Below, one piece after another: positions 6,771 through 13,490 of a stretch of 14,818 bases of DNA. The DNA is from an uncultured bacterium. GTDB lineage: Bacteria > Actinomycetota > Coriobacteriia > Coriobacteriales > Coriobacteriaceae. Made by a program: the position numbers and the translations under genes. A model generated the notes under the pieces. It saw only the letters and a list, made by a program, of their open reading frames with translations, was not told where the DNA came from and searched no databases. Location of the stretch: NCBI GenBank assembly GCA_905215765.1, contig CAJMRP010000043.1, positions 1 through 14,818 of the forward strand. The letters are read 5' to 3'. Numbering within the stretch: position 1 is the first letter of the stretch; each line of letters starts with the position of its first letter.

Positions 6771-7226
6771 CTACTTGTTGGGGAAGGAATATCCTTCAAC
6801 CGTCACGTGCAGTACCACGACGCGGGGATCCGCGGCATCGGACACGACACGGTATGCCTCGTCAATTTCGACGACGGCAACGCCGCCGGCAGGGATCACC
6901 ACCTTCTCCCCCGCACCCTCAAAGCGCTCGCGATCATCGATATCGCTGTAGGCGCGGGTGCAGGTGAGGCCTGCCTTGGGGGCAACCTCGACGGTCAGAT
7001 CGCCGTCGAGCGGGGCGAGCACGGCATGATAGCGACGGTGACCGACCAAATCGGCGGTAGCGGCCTCGTGGGCGTTCACCCACCAGTACACCAACGAGTC
7101 GCCGATGGAGTAAGCCACGTCGTGCTGCAGGTCGGCAACACCATCGAGCGCCTGGCCGGTGCGCATCCACTTCTTGACGGACTTCATCTCAGCGTCGAAA
7201 TCGGCGCGCGAGTTAAAGACATGCAT
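6771..7226 (-). CDS. ebgC: Beta-galactosidase small subunit, EbgC-like (YhcH/YjgK/YiaL family)
   Basis: A 151-residue cupin-type protein of the YhcH/YjgK/YiaL (DUF386) family. Its opening (MHVFNSRADFDAEMKSVKKW) and the segments HRRYHAVLAPL, AHEAATADLVGHR and the C-terminal strand VLHVTVEGYSFPNK fit EbgC, the beta subunit needed for full activity of the evolved beta-galactosidase of Escherichia coli. It starts 3 bases after the ebgA stop, and its ribosome binding site AGGAGG lies inside the last ebgA codons, 8 bases before the ATG, so the two are translationally coupled. The pairing with a GH2 enzyme is what separates it from other members of this family, which act in sialic acid or other sugar pathways. 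Confidence 0.88.
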   Translation of the reverse strand: MHVFNSRADFDAEMKSVKKWMRTGQALDGVADLQHDVAYSIGDSLVYWWVNAHEAATADLVGHRRYHAVLAPLDGDLTVEVAPKAGLTCTRAYSDIDDRERFEGAGEKVVIPAGGVAVVEIDEAYRVVSDAADPRVVVLHVTVEGYSFPNK

Positions 7227-7229
7227 GGC

Positions 7230-10200
7230 TTATGCCTCCTTAATGGGTGCCAGCGCCTGAGCCAGGTCGGCAGACGTCAGCGGTCGCAGGGACACCTCAA
7301 AGCTGAAGCTCTCAAAACGGGTGCGATAGGAATCGAGCACCTCGGAACCCCAAGAGTTCGAGCCAAGGCCGAGCAGTTGGTCGTTGATGTTGACCGTGAC
7401 CGTATCGCCCTTGACAAGGTCGTAGACGTGCTTGGCGTTATCGATGGCCTCGCAGCTATAGGGCCATGCCGAGAACGAGAACGGGTTGGAAGCGGCGTCG
7501 CTCGGACGCGTCACGACCAGACCGTCACCGTGGCTAGAGCGCAGGGCAACCCAGCGGGTACCCTCGCGGTTGGCGCAGTCCTGAGGCATAACGTAGGGCG
7601 TGAACATATCGTCGACCGTGGTGCGGTAATGACCGACCGGGTTGGCGCGCAGCGAGTCCGGATAGTTCTCGCCCGGGCCGTGGCCATACCACTCGACGGC
7701 GCGATCGCAACCGGGGACCTCGAAGGAGATACCGATGCGCGGGATGATGTCCGAATAGTCACCGTAGGGCTCGCCGGAAACCTTGAGGTCGACGCGACCG
7801 CTCGGAAGCACGGTGTAGACAAGCTCAACGCGCATGCCGAACGCACGGACGGGAGGAGCAATGCGTTGGCTCACGGTAACGACGACCGCATTGCCGTCCT
7901 GCTTCCAAGAAACCTTGCGGGTAGACGTCTGCATCACATCGATGAAGTTGTCCTTCCACAGGGAGTCGTACTCCTGGGCGTGGTTGTCGACGAGCGGATG
8001 CCAAAAACCAACCTGGGGGCCAGAGGCCATGACGTCGCGGCCGGATGCCTTCCACTCGCTCACGGTGCCGTTTACCTTGCTGAAGGTCAGCTCGCCGTTG
8101 AGGGAGTGAATGCGAATCTCCTGCTCGGTCTCCTCGACCGTAAGCTCAGGACGAGTGGGAGCCGCGATGGCCGGCGCCGGATGGTTGGCGATGGCAAACT
8201 GGCTTGCGCCCAGTTGGAACATCGGCTCGCACCAGACGTGAGCGGCCATGGTGTAGGCGCGCACGGTCAGCAGGGTCTCGCCTACCGCGGCCTCGTGAAT
8301 CACTAGCGGAAGCTGGACGGACTCACCGGGGGCAACCGCACCGGGCATGAGCGTCTTGCGGCAGACCACGTCGCCGTCCACCAGGGTCTCGGCCGACAGG
8401 CAGACATCCTCGAGGGCGGTGAACCAACGCTTGTTGGTGACGGTCAGCTCGCCTGCCTCGGCGTCATAAGCCATGCGAACCGGGCAGATGACCTGGCCAT
8501 ACTCAGTGAGGCCCGGGCTCGGCTGCTGCCAGGGGAACACCATGCCATCGATGCAGAAGTTGCTGTTGTTGGGGTAATCGCCGTTGTCGCCGCCATACAT
8601 ATCGTAGGCAATGCCGTCCTCGGTCACAGCAGCCAAACCGTGGTCGCACCATTCCCAGATAAACTGGCCTTGGATGCAATCCCAGCGATCGAAGACCTCC
8701 TGGTACTCGGACAGGCCTCCGGGGCCATTACCCATGGAGTGGCCATACTCGCAGTTAATGCGCGGCTTGGGGAACGGATGCTCGCCAAAGTCGTTCATCT
8801 GCGACACGCGGGAGTACATGGTGGAGATGACGTCGACGGTATCGGCGTTGCGATCTTCCTCGTAATGGACCGGACGACCATCGAGCTCGTGAGCCTTGGC
8901 GTACATCGCGCGGATATTGCAGCCATAGCCGCTCTCGTTGCCCATCGACCACATGATGATGCACGCGTGGTTGCGCTCCTGCATCACCAGGCGCTCAATG
9001 CGGTCGACGTAGGCCGGCTCCCATGCCGGGTCGTCGGTGACCAGGGCGATATTGCCGATATTCTCGAAGCCGTGGCTCTCCATATCGGTCTCGGCGACCA
9101 GCATGATGCCGTACTCGTCGCACAGCTCGTAGAAGCGCGGGTCGTTGGCGTAGTGGGACGTGCGCACCGCGTTGATGTTGTGCTGCTTCATGAGCTCCAG
9201 GTCGCGGCGCATGCGATCGAGGCCCACGGCGCGGCCCTTGTGATCGTCGTGGTCGTGGCGGTTGACGCCATGCATCTTAAAGTAGGTGCCGTTGAGGTAG
9301 ATATGATTGCCCTCGACCGTCACCTCGGCAAGACCCTGGCGATGCGGAACGTACTCGCTGACCTCGTCACCGTCGTAGACCTCAAACGTCAGGTCATAAA
9401 GGAAGGGGTCCTCGGGATTCCAGAAGTGGGCATCGGTCACGCTGCACTCGGCATGGCCGTCGACGCACTCGCCCGTAGCCACCACGTTCTCGCCATCGCT
9501 GAGCGTAAACACGATGCGGGTAGCGCCCTCGGCAACCGTATCGAGCGTAATCAGAGCGGTATCGCCCTCGCGGTGCGTGCGGAACCTAAAGTCGACCAAG
9601 TGCGCGGCGGGACGCTGCATAAGGTACACATCGCGGAAGATGCCCGAGGCCCACCACATATCCTGGTCCTCGATGTAGCTGCCATCGCTGTACTGCAGAA
9701 CCTTGACCACAAACAGGTTGTCGCCCTCGACGAGCGCGTCGGTCACGTCGAACTCGGCAGACAGGCGCGAGCCCTTGGTCATGCCGATAAACTGACCGTT
9801 GACGTACAGCTCGCCATAGCTCTCGATGCCGTCGAAGCGAATGATCTCGCGAGCGCCGGCAGGAACGGCGGGAAGGTTGACGATGCGCTGGTACACGCCC
9901 GTGGGGTCATCGGAGGGAACAAACGGCTGGTCCACCGGGAACGGGAAACCCTCGTCGGTGTAGGCAAGGTTGCCATAGCCGTCCACCTGCCACAGGTGCG
10001 GAACCTCCACGTGATCCCACTCGGGCTTGTACGTGGAGAGTTCCTCGTTGGAGACGGCAGCGGGGCCCTCAAAGAGGCGGAACTGCCATGAGCCGGACAG
10101 TTGGACAAACCCGCGCGACAGCTCGCGGCTATACGTTGCAGCGAGATCGGCGGTCTCGTAACCCATAAAGTACGCATGGGGTGCCAGGCGGTTCCTGTGG

Positions 10201-10238
10201 GTGAGCGCTTGGTTTTCCCAATCGTTAATGGCGTCCAT
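7230..10238 (-). CDS. ebgA: Beta-galactosidase large subunit, GH2 family, EbgA/LacZ-like
   Basis: A 1002-residue cytoplasmic glycoside hydrolase of family 2, cutting lactose and similar beta-galactosides by a retaining mechanism. Order of parts: jelly-roll sugar-binding domain (about 45-210, with DGIESYGELYVNG and DQDMWWASGIFRDVYL), an immunoglobulin-like domain (about 215-305), the TIM barrel (about 310-600), then the C-terminal beta domains. Catalytic residues are visible: acid/base Glu435 in SMGNESGYG and nucleophile Glu497 in NCEYGHSMGN. The GH2 signature NAVRTSHYANDPRFYELCDE starts near 355. Length is close to LacZ and EbgA (about 1020-1030). It has no signal peptide. The gene is first in a two-gene unit with ebgC, driven by a promoter with three operators and facing a divergent LacI-type gene. 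EbgA rather than LacZ is chosen because of the EbgC partner. Confidence 0.95.
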   Translation of the reverse strand: MDAINDWENQALTHRNRLAPHAYFMGYETADLAATYSRELSRGFVQLSGSWQFRLFEGPAAVSNEELSTYKPEWDHVEVPHLWQVDGYGNLAYTDEGFPFPVDQPFVPSDDPTGVYQRIVNLPAVPAGAREIIRFDGIESYGELYVNGQFIGMTKGSRLSAEFDVTDALVEGDNLFVVKVLQYSDGSYIEDQDMWWASGIFRDVYLMQRPAAHLVDFRFRTHREGDTALITLDTVAEGATRIVFTLSDGENVVATGECVDGHAECSVTDAHFWNPEDPFLYDLTFEVYDGDEVSEYVPHRQGLAEVTVEGNHIYLNGTYFKMHGVNRHDHDDHKGRAVGLDRMRRDLELMKQHNINAVRTSHYANDPRFYELCDEYGIMLVAETDMESHGFENIGNIALVTDDPAWEPAYVDRIERLVMQERNHACIIMWSMGNESGYGCNIRAMYAKAHELDGRPVHYEEDRNADTVDVISTMYSRVSQMNDFGEHPFPKPRINCEYGHSMGNGPGGLSEYQEVFDRWDCIQGQFIWEWCDHGLAAVTEDGIAYDMYGGDNGDYPNNSNFCIDGMVFPWQQPSPGLTEYGQVICPVRMAYDAEAGELTVTNKRWFTALEDVCLSAETLVDGDVVCRKTLMPGAVAPGESVQLPLVIHEAAVGETLLTVRAYTMAAHVWCEPMFQLGASQFAIANHPAPAIAAPTRPELTVEETEQEIRIHSLNGELTFSKVNGTVSEWKASGRDVMASGPQVGFWHPLVDNHAQEYDSLWKDNFIDVMQTSTRKVSWKQDGNAVVVTVSQRIAPPVRAFGMRVELVYTVLPSGRVDLKVSGEPYGDYSDIIPRIGISFEVPGCDRAVEWYGHGPGENYPDSLRANPVGHYRTTVDDMFTPYVMPQDCANREGTRWVALRSSHGDGLVVTRPSDAASNPFSFSAWPYSCEAIDNAKHVYDLVKGDTVTVNINDQLLGLGSNSWGSEVLDSYRTRFESFSFEVSLRPLTSADLAQALAPIKEA

Positions 10239-10271
10239 GGTGATGCTCCTTCGTCATCGTAGTGATTCTTG

Positions 10272-10285
10272 TGCAACCGGTTGTC
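10272..10285. promoter_or_regulatory. LacI-type operator O1 (at ebgA transcription start)
   Basis: TGCAACCGGTTGTC with perfect inner palindrome CAACCGGTTG and central CpG, the form typical of LacI-family operators. It begins 3 bases downstream of the ebgA -10 box (10289-10294), so a bound repressor would cover the start site. Confidence 0.85.
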
Positions 10286-10288
10286 CTT

Positions 10289-10317
10289 ATCTTACGGGCG
10301 ATGCAAAAACTGTGCAA
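10289..10317 (-). promoter_or_regulatory. ebgA promoter
   Basis: On the minus strand, TTGCAC (10317-10312) is followed after 17 bases by TAAGAT (10294-10289), a good vegetative promoter about 50 bases before the ebgA ATG. The -35 overlaps operator O2 and the start site falls at O1, which fits repression by the divergent LacI-type protein. Confidence 0.8.
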
Positions 10318-10326
10318 CCGGTTGTC
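10313..10326. promoter_or_regulatory. LacI-type operator O2 (on the ebgA -35 box)
   Basis: Second copy of TGCAACCGGTTGTC, identical over 14 bases to O1, centre 41 bp from O1. It overlaps the -35 hexamer. Confidence 0.85.
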
Positions 10327-10357
10327 CGCTGAACGGTCGATTTGGCCGGGTTAACGG

Positions 10358-10376
10358 TGCAACCGGTTGTACAACC
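10358..10376. promoter_or_regulatory. LacI-type operator O3 (upstream), with overlapping second palindrome
   Basis: Third copy, TGCAACCGGTTGT, centre 45 bp from O2. It runs into a second perfect palindrome GGTTGTACAACC at 10365-10376 that reuses half of the site. The spacing of about four helical turns between neighbouring sites would allow looping or side-by-side binding of repressor. Confidence 0.8.
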
Positions 10377-10613
10377 GCGACACTTATATCACCCTGAGTA
10401 TCGAAACTCAGCGCAAGACATCGTTCTCAAGCTCGTAGGCAACCGCCACGCCCGCTGATATCTCACCCATACGAGACGTATTCGATTGCGGCTTGGTTGC
10501 AAAACGACACCGGTCACCGGATATCATGAACGCTGTTCAGGCGCACTATAGTAAGCTGTATCCGCACCAGCCCGTATCAGCGACAACATCGACCGCATTC
10601 TCCAGGAGACGCC
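10377..10613 (+). promoter_or_regulatory. Leader and promoter region of the divergent LacI-type gene
   Basis: This is the remainder of the 375-bp gap between ebgA and the regulator. Seen here: a 6-bp hairpin (10394-10399 with 10406-10411), a 13-bp palindrome TGAACGCTGTTCA at 10527-10539, and a possible -10 TATAGT at 10547-10552 with no good -35. A second option is TTGCAA (from about 10497) with GATATC 17 bases on. No further full AACCGGTT operator is present. Nothing coding is seen. Confidence 0.4.
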
Positions 10614-11630
10614 ATGACCCAACCAGTTCGCACCGCACCTACGCTTGCCGAGGTTGCCGCAGCTGCCGGCGTGTCGCGCTCCACGGCATCGCGCGCTCTC
10701 AACGATTCGCCCCGCATTAGCGAGGAAACCAAAAGGCGCGTCCGCGCGGCGGCCAAGGAAGTCAATTTTGTCCCCAACGCTCGTGGCCGAGCGCTCGCTG
10801 TCGGGCGCACGGAAATCATCGCCGTGCTCGTGACCGAGCCCCTAAGTGAACTCTTCAGCGACCCCACTTATAGCGAGTTTTTGAGCGGCATTACCGAGGA
10901 ACTGTCGGAGTCGTCCTATCTGCCCGTTATCTTGCAGGCGTCTTCTACGCATGAGCGCAACCGCGCACGCGAGCACTTTGAGCGCCGCTCGTTCGACGCC
11001 GTGATCGACGTCTCCCCCTACAAGGGCAGCGAGCTGCTCGAGGTACTGTGCGAGCTGGGCGTACCCACCGTGTTGTGCGGCCAGCTCGAGGGCCACCCCT
11101 ATCGCGATGTGTTCTCGACAGTCTACTCTGACGACGAAGAGGGCGGACGCTTTGCGGCACTCGCCATAAAGGATCGCGGGCGCAAAGATATCGTCGCCGT
11201 GTTGGGACCGCAAGACAACCCCGCTGTTGCCGACCGCCTGCGCGGCTACCGCGCTGTCTTGGGCGAAGACCTCCCAGACGCAAACGTTATCTATACCGGC
11301 TGGAACAACGGAGACGGCTATCAGGCCATGCACCAGATCCTCGCGCGCGAGATTGCTTTCGATGGCGTGCTCTGCGGATCGGACCGCATCGCGGCTGGCG
11401 TCATCACTGCACTCAACGAGGCAGGCCTATCCGTTCCGGCGGACGTTTCTGTCGTCGGCTTCGACGATCACGAGATTGCGACGCGCTGCGTCCCCGCGCT
11501 CACGACCGTCCGCCAGCCCCTGCGCGAAGAAGGCCACATGGCCGCCAACATTGCGCTCGACATGATCAAGGGTGCCGAGCCGACCACCTCCGTGATGCAC
11601 ATGCAGCTGATCCAGAGAGACTCGCTATAA
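10614..11630 (+). CDS. LacI-family repressor, probable regulator of the ebgA-ebgC operon
   Basis: A 338-residue full-length LacI-family protein. The helix-turn-helix covers about residues 10-34 (LAEVAAAAGVSRSTASRAL), the hinge helix follows with VPNARGRALAVGRT, and the sugar-binding core runs from about 67 to the end, with GVLCGSDRIAAGVITAL and VSVVGFDDHEIATRCVPALTTVRQP as usual family landmarks. AGGAG sits 7 bases before the ATG. It is divergent from ebgA, and three LacI-type palindromes lie between them, so it most likely represses ebgAC until a galactoside or product binds. That pairing is inferred from position and operator form. Downstream come the 62-bp hairpin repeats, the second of which can serve as its terminator. 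Confidence 0.93.
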   Translation: MTQPVRTAPTLAEVAAAAGVSRSTASRALNDSPRISEETKRRVRAAAKEVNFVPNARGRALAVGRTEIIAVLVTEPLSELFSDPTYSEFLSGITEELSESSYLPVILQASSTHERNRAREHFERRSFDAVIDVSPYKGSELLEVLCELGVPTVLCGQLEGHPYRDVFSTVYSDDEEGGRFAALAIKDRGRKDIVAVLGPQDNPAVADRLRGYRAVLGEDLPDANVIYTGWNNGDGYQAMHQILAREIAFDGVLCGSDRIAAGVITALNEAGLSVPADVSVVGFDDHEIATRCVPALTTVRQPLREEGHMAANIALDMIKGAEPTTSVMHMQLIQRDSL

Positions 11631-11636
11631 GAAACT

Positions 11637-11850
11637 GGGGCAGGCTTTCCGCCAGACAGTTGTTGCGGAAAGCCCGGCCCGTTTTGAGCGCTCATTCTGG
11701 GGCACAGTTTCCGTTAGACAGCTCAACCGGAAACTGTGCCCCATTATTTTGCCGAATTCTGGGTCGCGCTTTCCCAGAGGACCCCCTTTGGGAAAGCGCG
11801 ACCCGTTCTGGACCCAGATTCCGGGACGCACTTTCCGCGACGCCCGGTCA
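11637..11850 (+). repeat. Tandem hairpin array, exact 62-bp period, three full units and one broken
   Basis: This fills most of the 305-bp gene-free stretch 11631-11935. Left arms start at 11637, 11699, 11761 and 11823, each 62 bases apart. Unit 2: GGGGCACAGTTTCCG (11699-11713) pairs perfectly with 11728-11742. Unit 3: GGGTCGCGCTTTCCC (11761-11775) pairs perfectly with 11790-11804. Unit 1: 16-base arms 11637-11652 and 11665-11680 pair at 14 of 16. Unit 4 has only the left arm GGGACGCACTTTCCG (11823-11837). Arm sequences differ between units but both sides change together, and loops 1 and 2 share AGACAG. Unit 2 is followed by ATTATTTT and may end the lacI-type transcript. Structure is seen; role is unknown. 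Confidence 0.85.
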
Positions 11851-11877
11851 CCTCATGCCCTCACAATCTCGGCGTAT

Positions 11878-11912
11878 AAAAAACGAGGGAAGGCACACGT
11901 CCTTCCCTCGTT
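11878..11912 (-). terminator. Rho-independent terminator after the SstT-AspRS fusion ORF
   Basis: A perfect 12-bp stem (11882-11893 with 11901-11912, arm AACGAGGGAAGG), 7-base loop, followed in the minus direction by a run of six T (11883-11878). It starts 24 bases after the stop codon and was presumably the native aspS terminator. Confidence 0.92.
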
Positions 11913-11935
11913 GCAAGCAATATGTAGCCGCTTGC

Positions 11936-12919
11936 CTACATCAGGCGCAGGCTGACGTCCTTGAGCTGGGCGCCGGAAACGGCACTCGGAGCACCCGACA
12001 TGAGGTCGGAGCCGCTGGCCGTCTTGGGGAACGCCATGACGTCGCGGATGGAGTCGGAACCGGTGAGCAGCATGCACACGCGGTCCAGGCCCAGAGCGAA
12101 ACCGCCCATCGGGGGCGCACCAAACTTGAGGGCCTCCATGAGGAAGCCGAACTGAGACTCGGCGCGCTCCTCGGTAAAGCCCAGGAGCTTGAGCATGGAC
12201 ATCTGCATCTCGGCGTTGTGGATACGCATACCGCCGCCGCCGGCCTCAAAGCCGTCCATGACAAAGTCGTAGGTGCACGAACCGGCTGCCAGGGGATCGG
12301 CCTCGATCTTGGCGATGTCGGTCTCGGTCGGTAGGGTAAAGGGCTGGTGCTCGGCAGCATAGGCCTTGCGGTCCTCGTCCCAATGGAACAGCGGGAAGTT
12401 GACGACCCACAGGAAGTCGTGGCCCTCGCGCTTGATCTCGAGGGCGTTGGCCATGTGCGAACGCATGCCGCCCAGGATCTCGTCGGAGAGCAGGCGCGGG
12501 CCGGCGGCGAACATCACAAGGTCGCCGGGCTCGACGTCCATGCGCTCGCGCAGAGCGGCCATCTCCTCGTCCGAGAAGAACTTGACGATGGGGCTGTTGA
12601 TGGAGCCGTCCTCGCGGAAGGCGATCCAGGCCAGGCCCTTGGCGCCAAACGTGGAGGCCACGCCGGCGAGCTTATCGATCTTGGCACGTGCCCAGGCACC
12701 GGCGCCCTTGGCGTTTGCAAGCGCGCTGATGACCAAGAAGAATACCAGGATGGGTGCCACGCCCTTCAGCGCGGAGACGAACAACGTGCCGAACATCTCG
12801 AGCACGTCGTTACCCGGCCAAAACACACCCAAAACAGCGCCGATGACCAAACCGACGAGAATGCGCTTGATCAGGCTGATGTCGTTCCACTTCCGCCCGA
12901 TCGCCTTCAAAGTTTCCAT
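11936..12919 (-). CDS. Chimeric ORF: SstT N-terminus fused to aspartyl-tRNA synthetase C-terminus
   Basis: A 327-residue ORF made of two unrelated parts. Residues 1 to about 72 match the start of SstT-type Na+/serine-threonine symporters: SLIKRILVGLVIGAVLGV, then GTLFVSALKGVAPILVF and ISALANAKG, i.e. the first two membrane helices. From about residue 78 the protein is aspartyl-tRNA synthetase: the second part of the GAD insert domain (KIDKLAGVASTFGAKGLAW), the block WVVNFPLFHW...HQPFTLP, DFVMDGFEAGGGGMRIHN and motif 3 GGFALGLDR with Arg280. The anticodon-binding domain, motifs 1 and 2 and the start of GAD are missing, so it cannot charge tRNA. The frame is intact across the join (about 12686-12710). 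The ATG at 12919 follows GGGAAGGAA; an upstream in-frame start (12964) is less likely. It may be a true deletion or rearrangement scar, possibly still expressed, or an assembly misjoin. Confidence 0.85.
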   Translation of the reverse strand: METLKAIGRKWNDISLIKRILVGLVIGAVLGVFWPGNDVLEMFGTLFVSALKGVAPILVFFLVISALANAKGAGAWARAKIDKLAGVASTFGAKGLAWIAFREDGSINSPIVKFFSDEEMAALRERMDVEPGDLVMFAAGPRLLSDEILGGMRSHMANALEIKREGHDFLWVVNFPLFHWDEDRKAYAAEHQPFTLPTETDIAKIEADPLAAGSCTYDFVMDGFEAGGGGMRIHNAEMQMSMLKLLGFTEERAESQFGFLMEALKFGAPPMGGFALGLDRVCMLLTGSDSIRDVMAFPKTASGSDLMSGAPSAVSGAQLKDVSLRLM

Positions 12920-12982
12920 TTCAATCGTTCCTTCCCGCCTGCTTCCCCGCAAAAGGGAATGCAAGCTTCAGCATAAAGCAGC

Positions 12983-13016
12983 TGAGGGGAGCATGCATGC
13001 GTGCATGCTCCCCTCA
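12983..13016 (-). terminator. Strong stem-loop after tRNA-Leu, likely terminator
   Basis: A perfect 15-bp stem (12983-12997 with 13002-13016) and 4-base loop begins 3 bases after the tRNA 3' CCA in the minus direction. The T-run is poor (CTGCTTTATG). The centre 12991-13008 is 18 bases of strictly alternating purine and pyrimidine. Its location between the tRNA and the fusion ORF suggests tRNA transcript termination. Confidence 0.65.
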
Positions 13017-13018
13017 AA

Positions 13019-13104
13019 TGGTGCGGGCGAAAGGACTTGAACCTTCACGGGGGTTGCCCACCAGAACCTAAATCTGGCGCGTCTGCCAATTCCGCCACGC
13101 CCGC
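13019..13104 (-). tRNA. tRNA-Leu, anticodon UAG
   Basis: An 86-base class II tRNA. Acceptor arm GCGGGCG (13104-13098) pairs with CGCCCGC (13029-13023), then discriminator A and an encoded CCA (13021-13019). The anticodon arm CCAGA-TTTAGGT-TCTGG gives anticodon TAG, reading CUA. The long variable arm (TGGGCAACCCCCGTGAAGG region) and GGTTCAAGTCC T-arm are those of leucine tRNAs. A -10-like TATTAT lies upstream at 13140-13135 on the minus strand, without a clear -35. A strong hairpin follows directly. Confidence 0.96.
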
Positions 13105-13351
13105 ACACTTTGCTGCTCGAAAAACAGCGGACACATAATAGCAGAACAGAAGGCAATCGATACGCGCAAGTTTTCGATTCGGCGTCGGTGGCGCTGAACG
13201 TCCAAGTGGGTGGCGATTTGGTCTTCGAGGAAAGCCTGAAATCCTTTTGAACCCTATTATATGAGCCTAGCGAATTGATGGAGAACCAAGCTGCTAGCTG
13301 GCCTGCGCCTGTGCGTAACCGAAGGCGTTCCATGTGGAAGTGAGTGTTTGG

Positions 13352-13381
13352 TTGGCACAACTTCGTCATATGTGCGATAAT
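13352..13381 (+). promoter_or_regulatory. Probable promoter of trigger factor gene
   Basis: TTGGCA (13352-13357), an 18-base spacer, and GATAAT (13376-13381), giving a leader of roughly 105 bases before the GTG start. This is the best promoter match in the 386-bp gap 13105-13490, which otherwise holds the tRNA upstream region and no gene. Confidence 0.55.
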
Positions 13382-13451
13382 CCCTTCTTGGTGCGCATTC
13401 GTGCCGATGTACGGCCGCGCTGTCCGATTCGGCCAGATTCGATTGCGCGCT

Positions 13452-13464
13452 GCACGAATCGTGC
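13452..13464. promoter_or_regulatory. 13-bp palindrome in the trigger factor leader
   Basis: GCACGAATCGTGC, a perfect 6-bp inverted repeat about one central base, 27 bases upstream of the GTG. GTGCGATAA occurs both at 13373-13381 and at 13461-13469. It could be a protein-binding site or a small hairpin in the leader; no known heat-shock box (CIRCE, HAIR) is recognised. Confidence 0.35.
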
Positions 13465-13490
13465 GATAAGCGAACGATGGAGGAAAGTTA

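Noticed and set aside
5613..8306. Plus-strand open frame of 897 codons
   Set aside because: It lies antisense across the end of ebgA, ebgC and the permease, reads as low-complexity Arg/Gly/Asp/His-rich sequence with no family features, and is explained by GC-rich codon bias on the other strand.
8640..10091. Plus-strand open frame of 483 codons
   Set aside because: Antisense shadow of ebgA, Val/His/Ala-rich with no recognisable domain.
11637..11850. CRISPR array
   Set aside because: The 62-bp period is caused by hairpin units whose arms vary and whose loops and spacers are partly shared; there are no constant repeats separated by unique spacers and no cas genes.
11660..12334. Plus-strand open frame of 224 codons over the hairpin array
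   Set aside because: It runs through the hairpin repeats, a terminator and the antisense of the AspRS part; no protein features.
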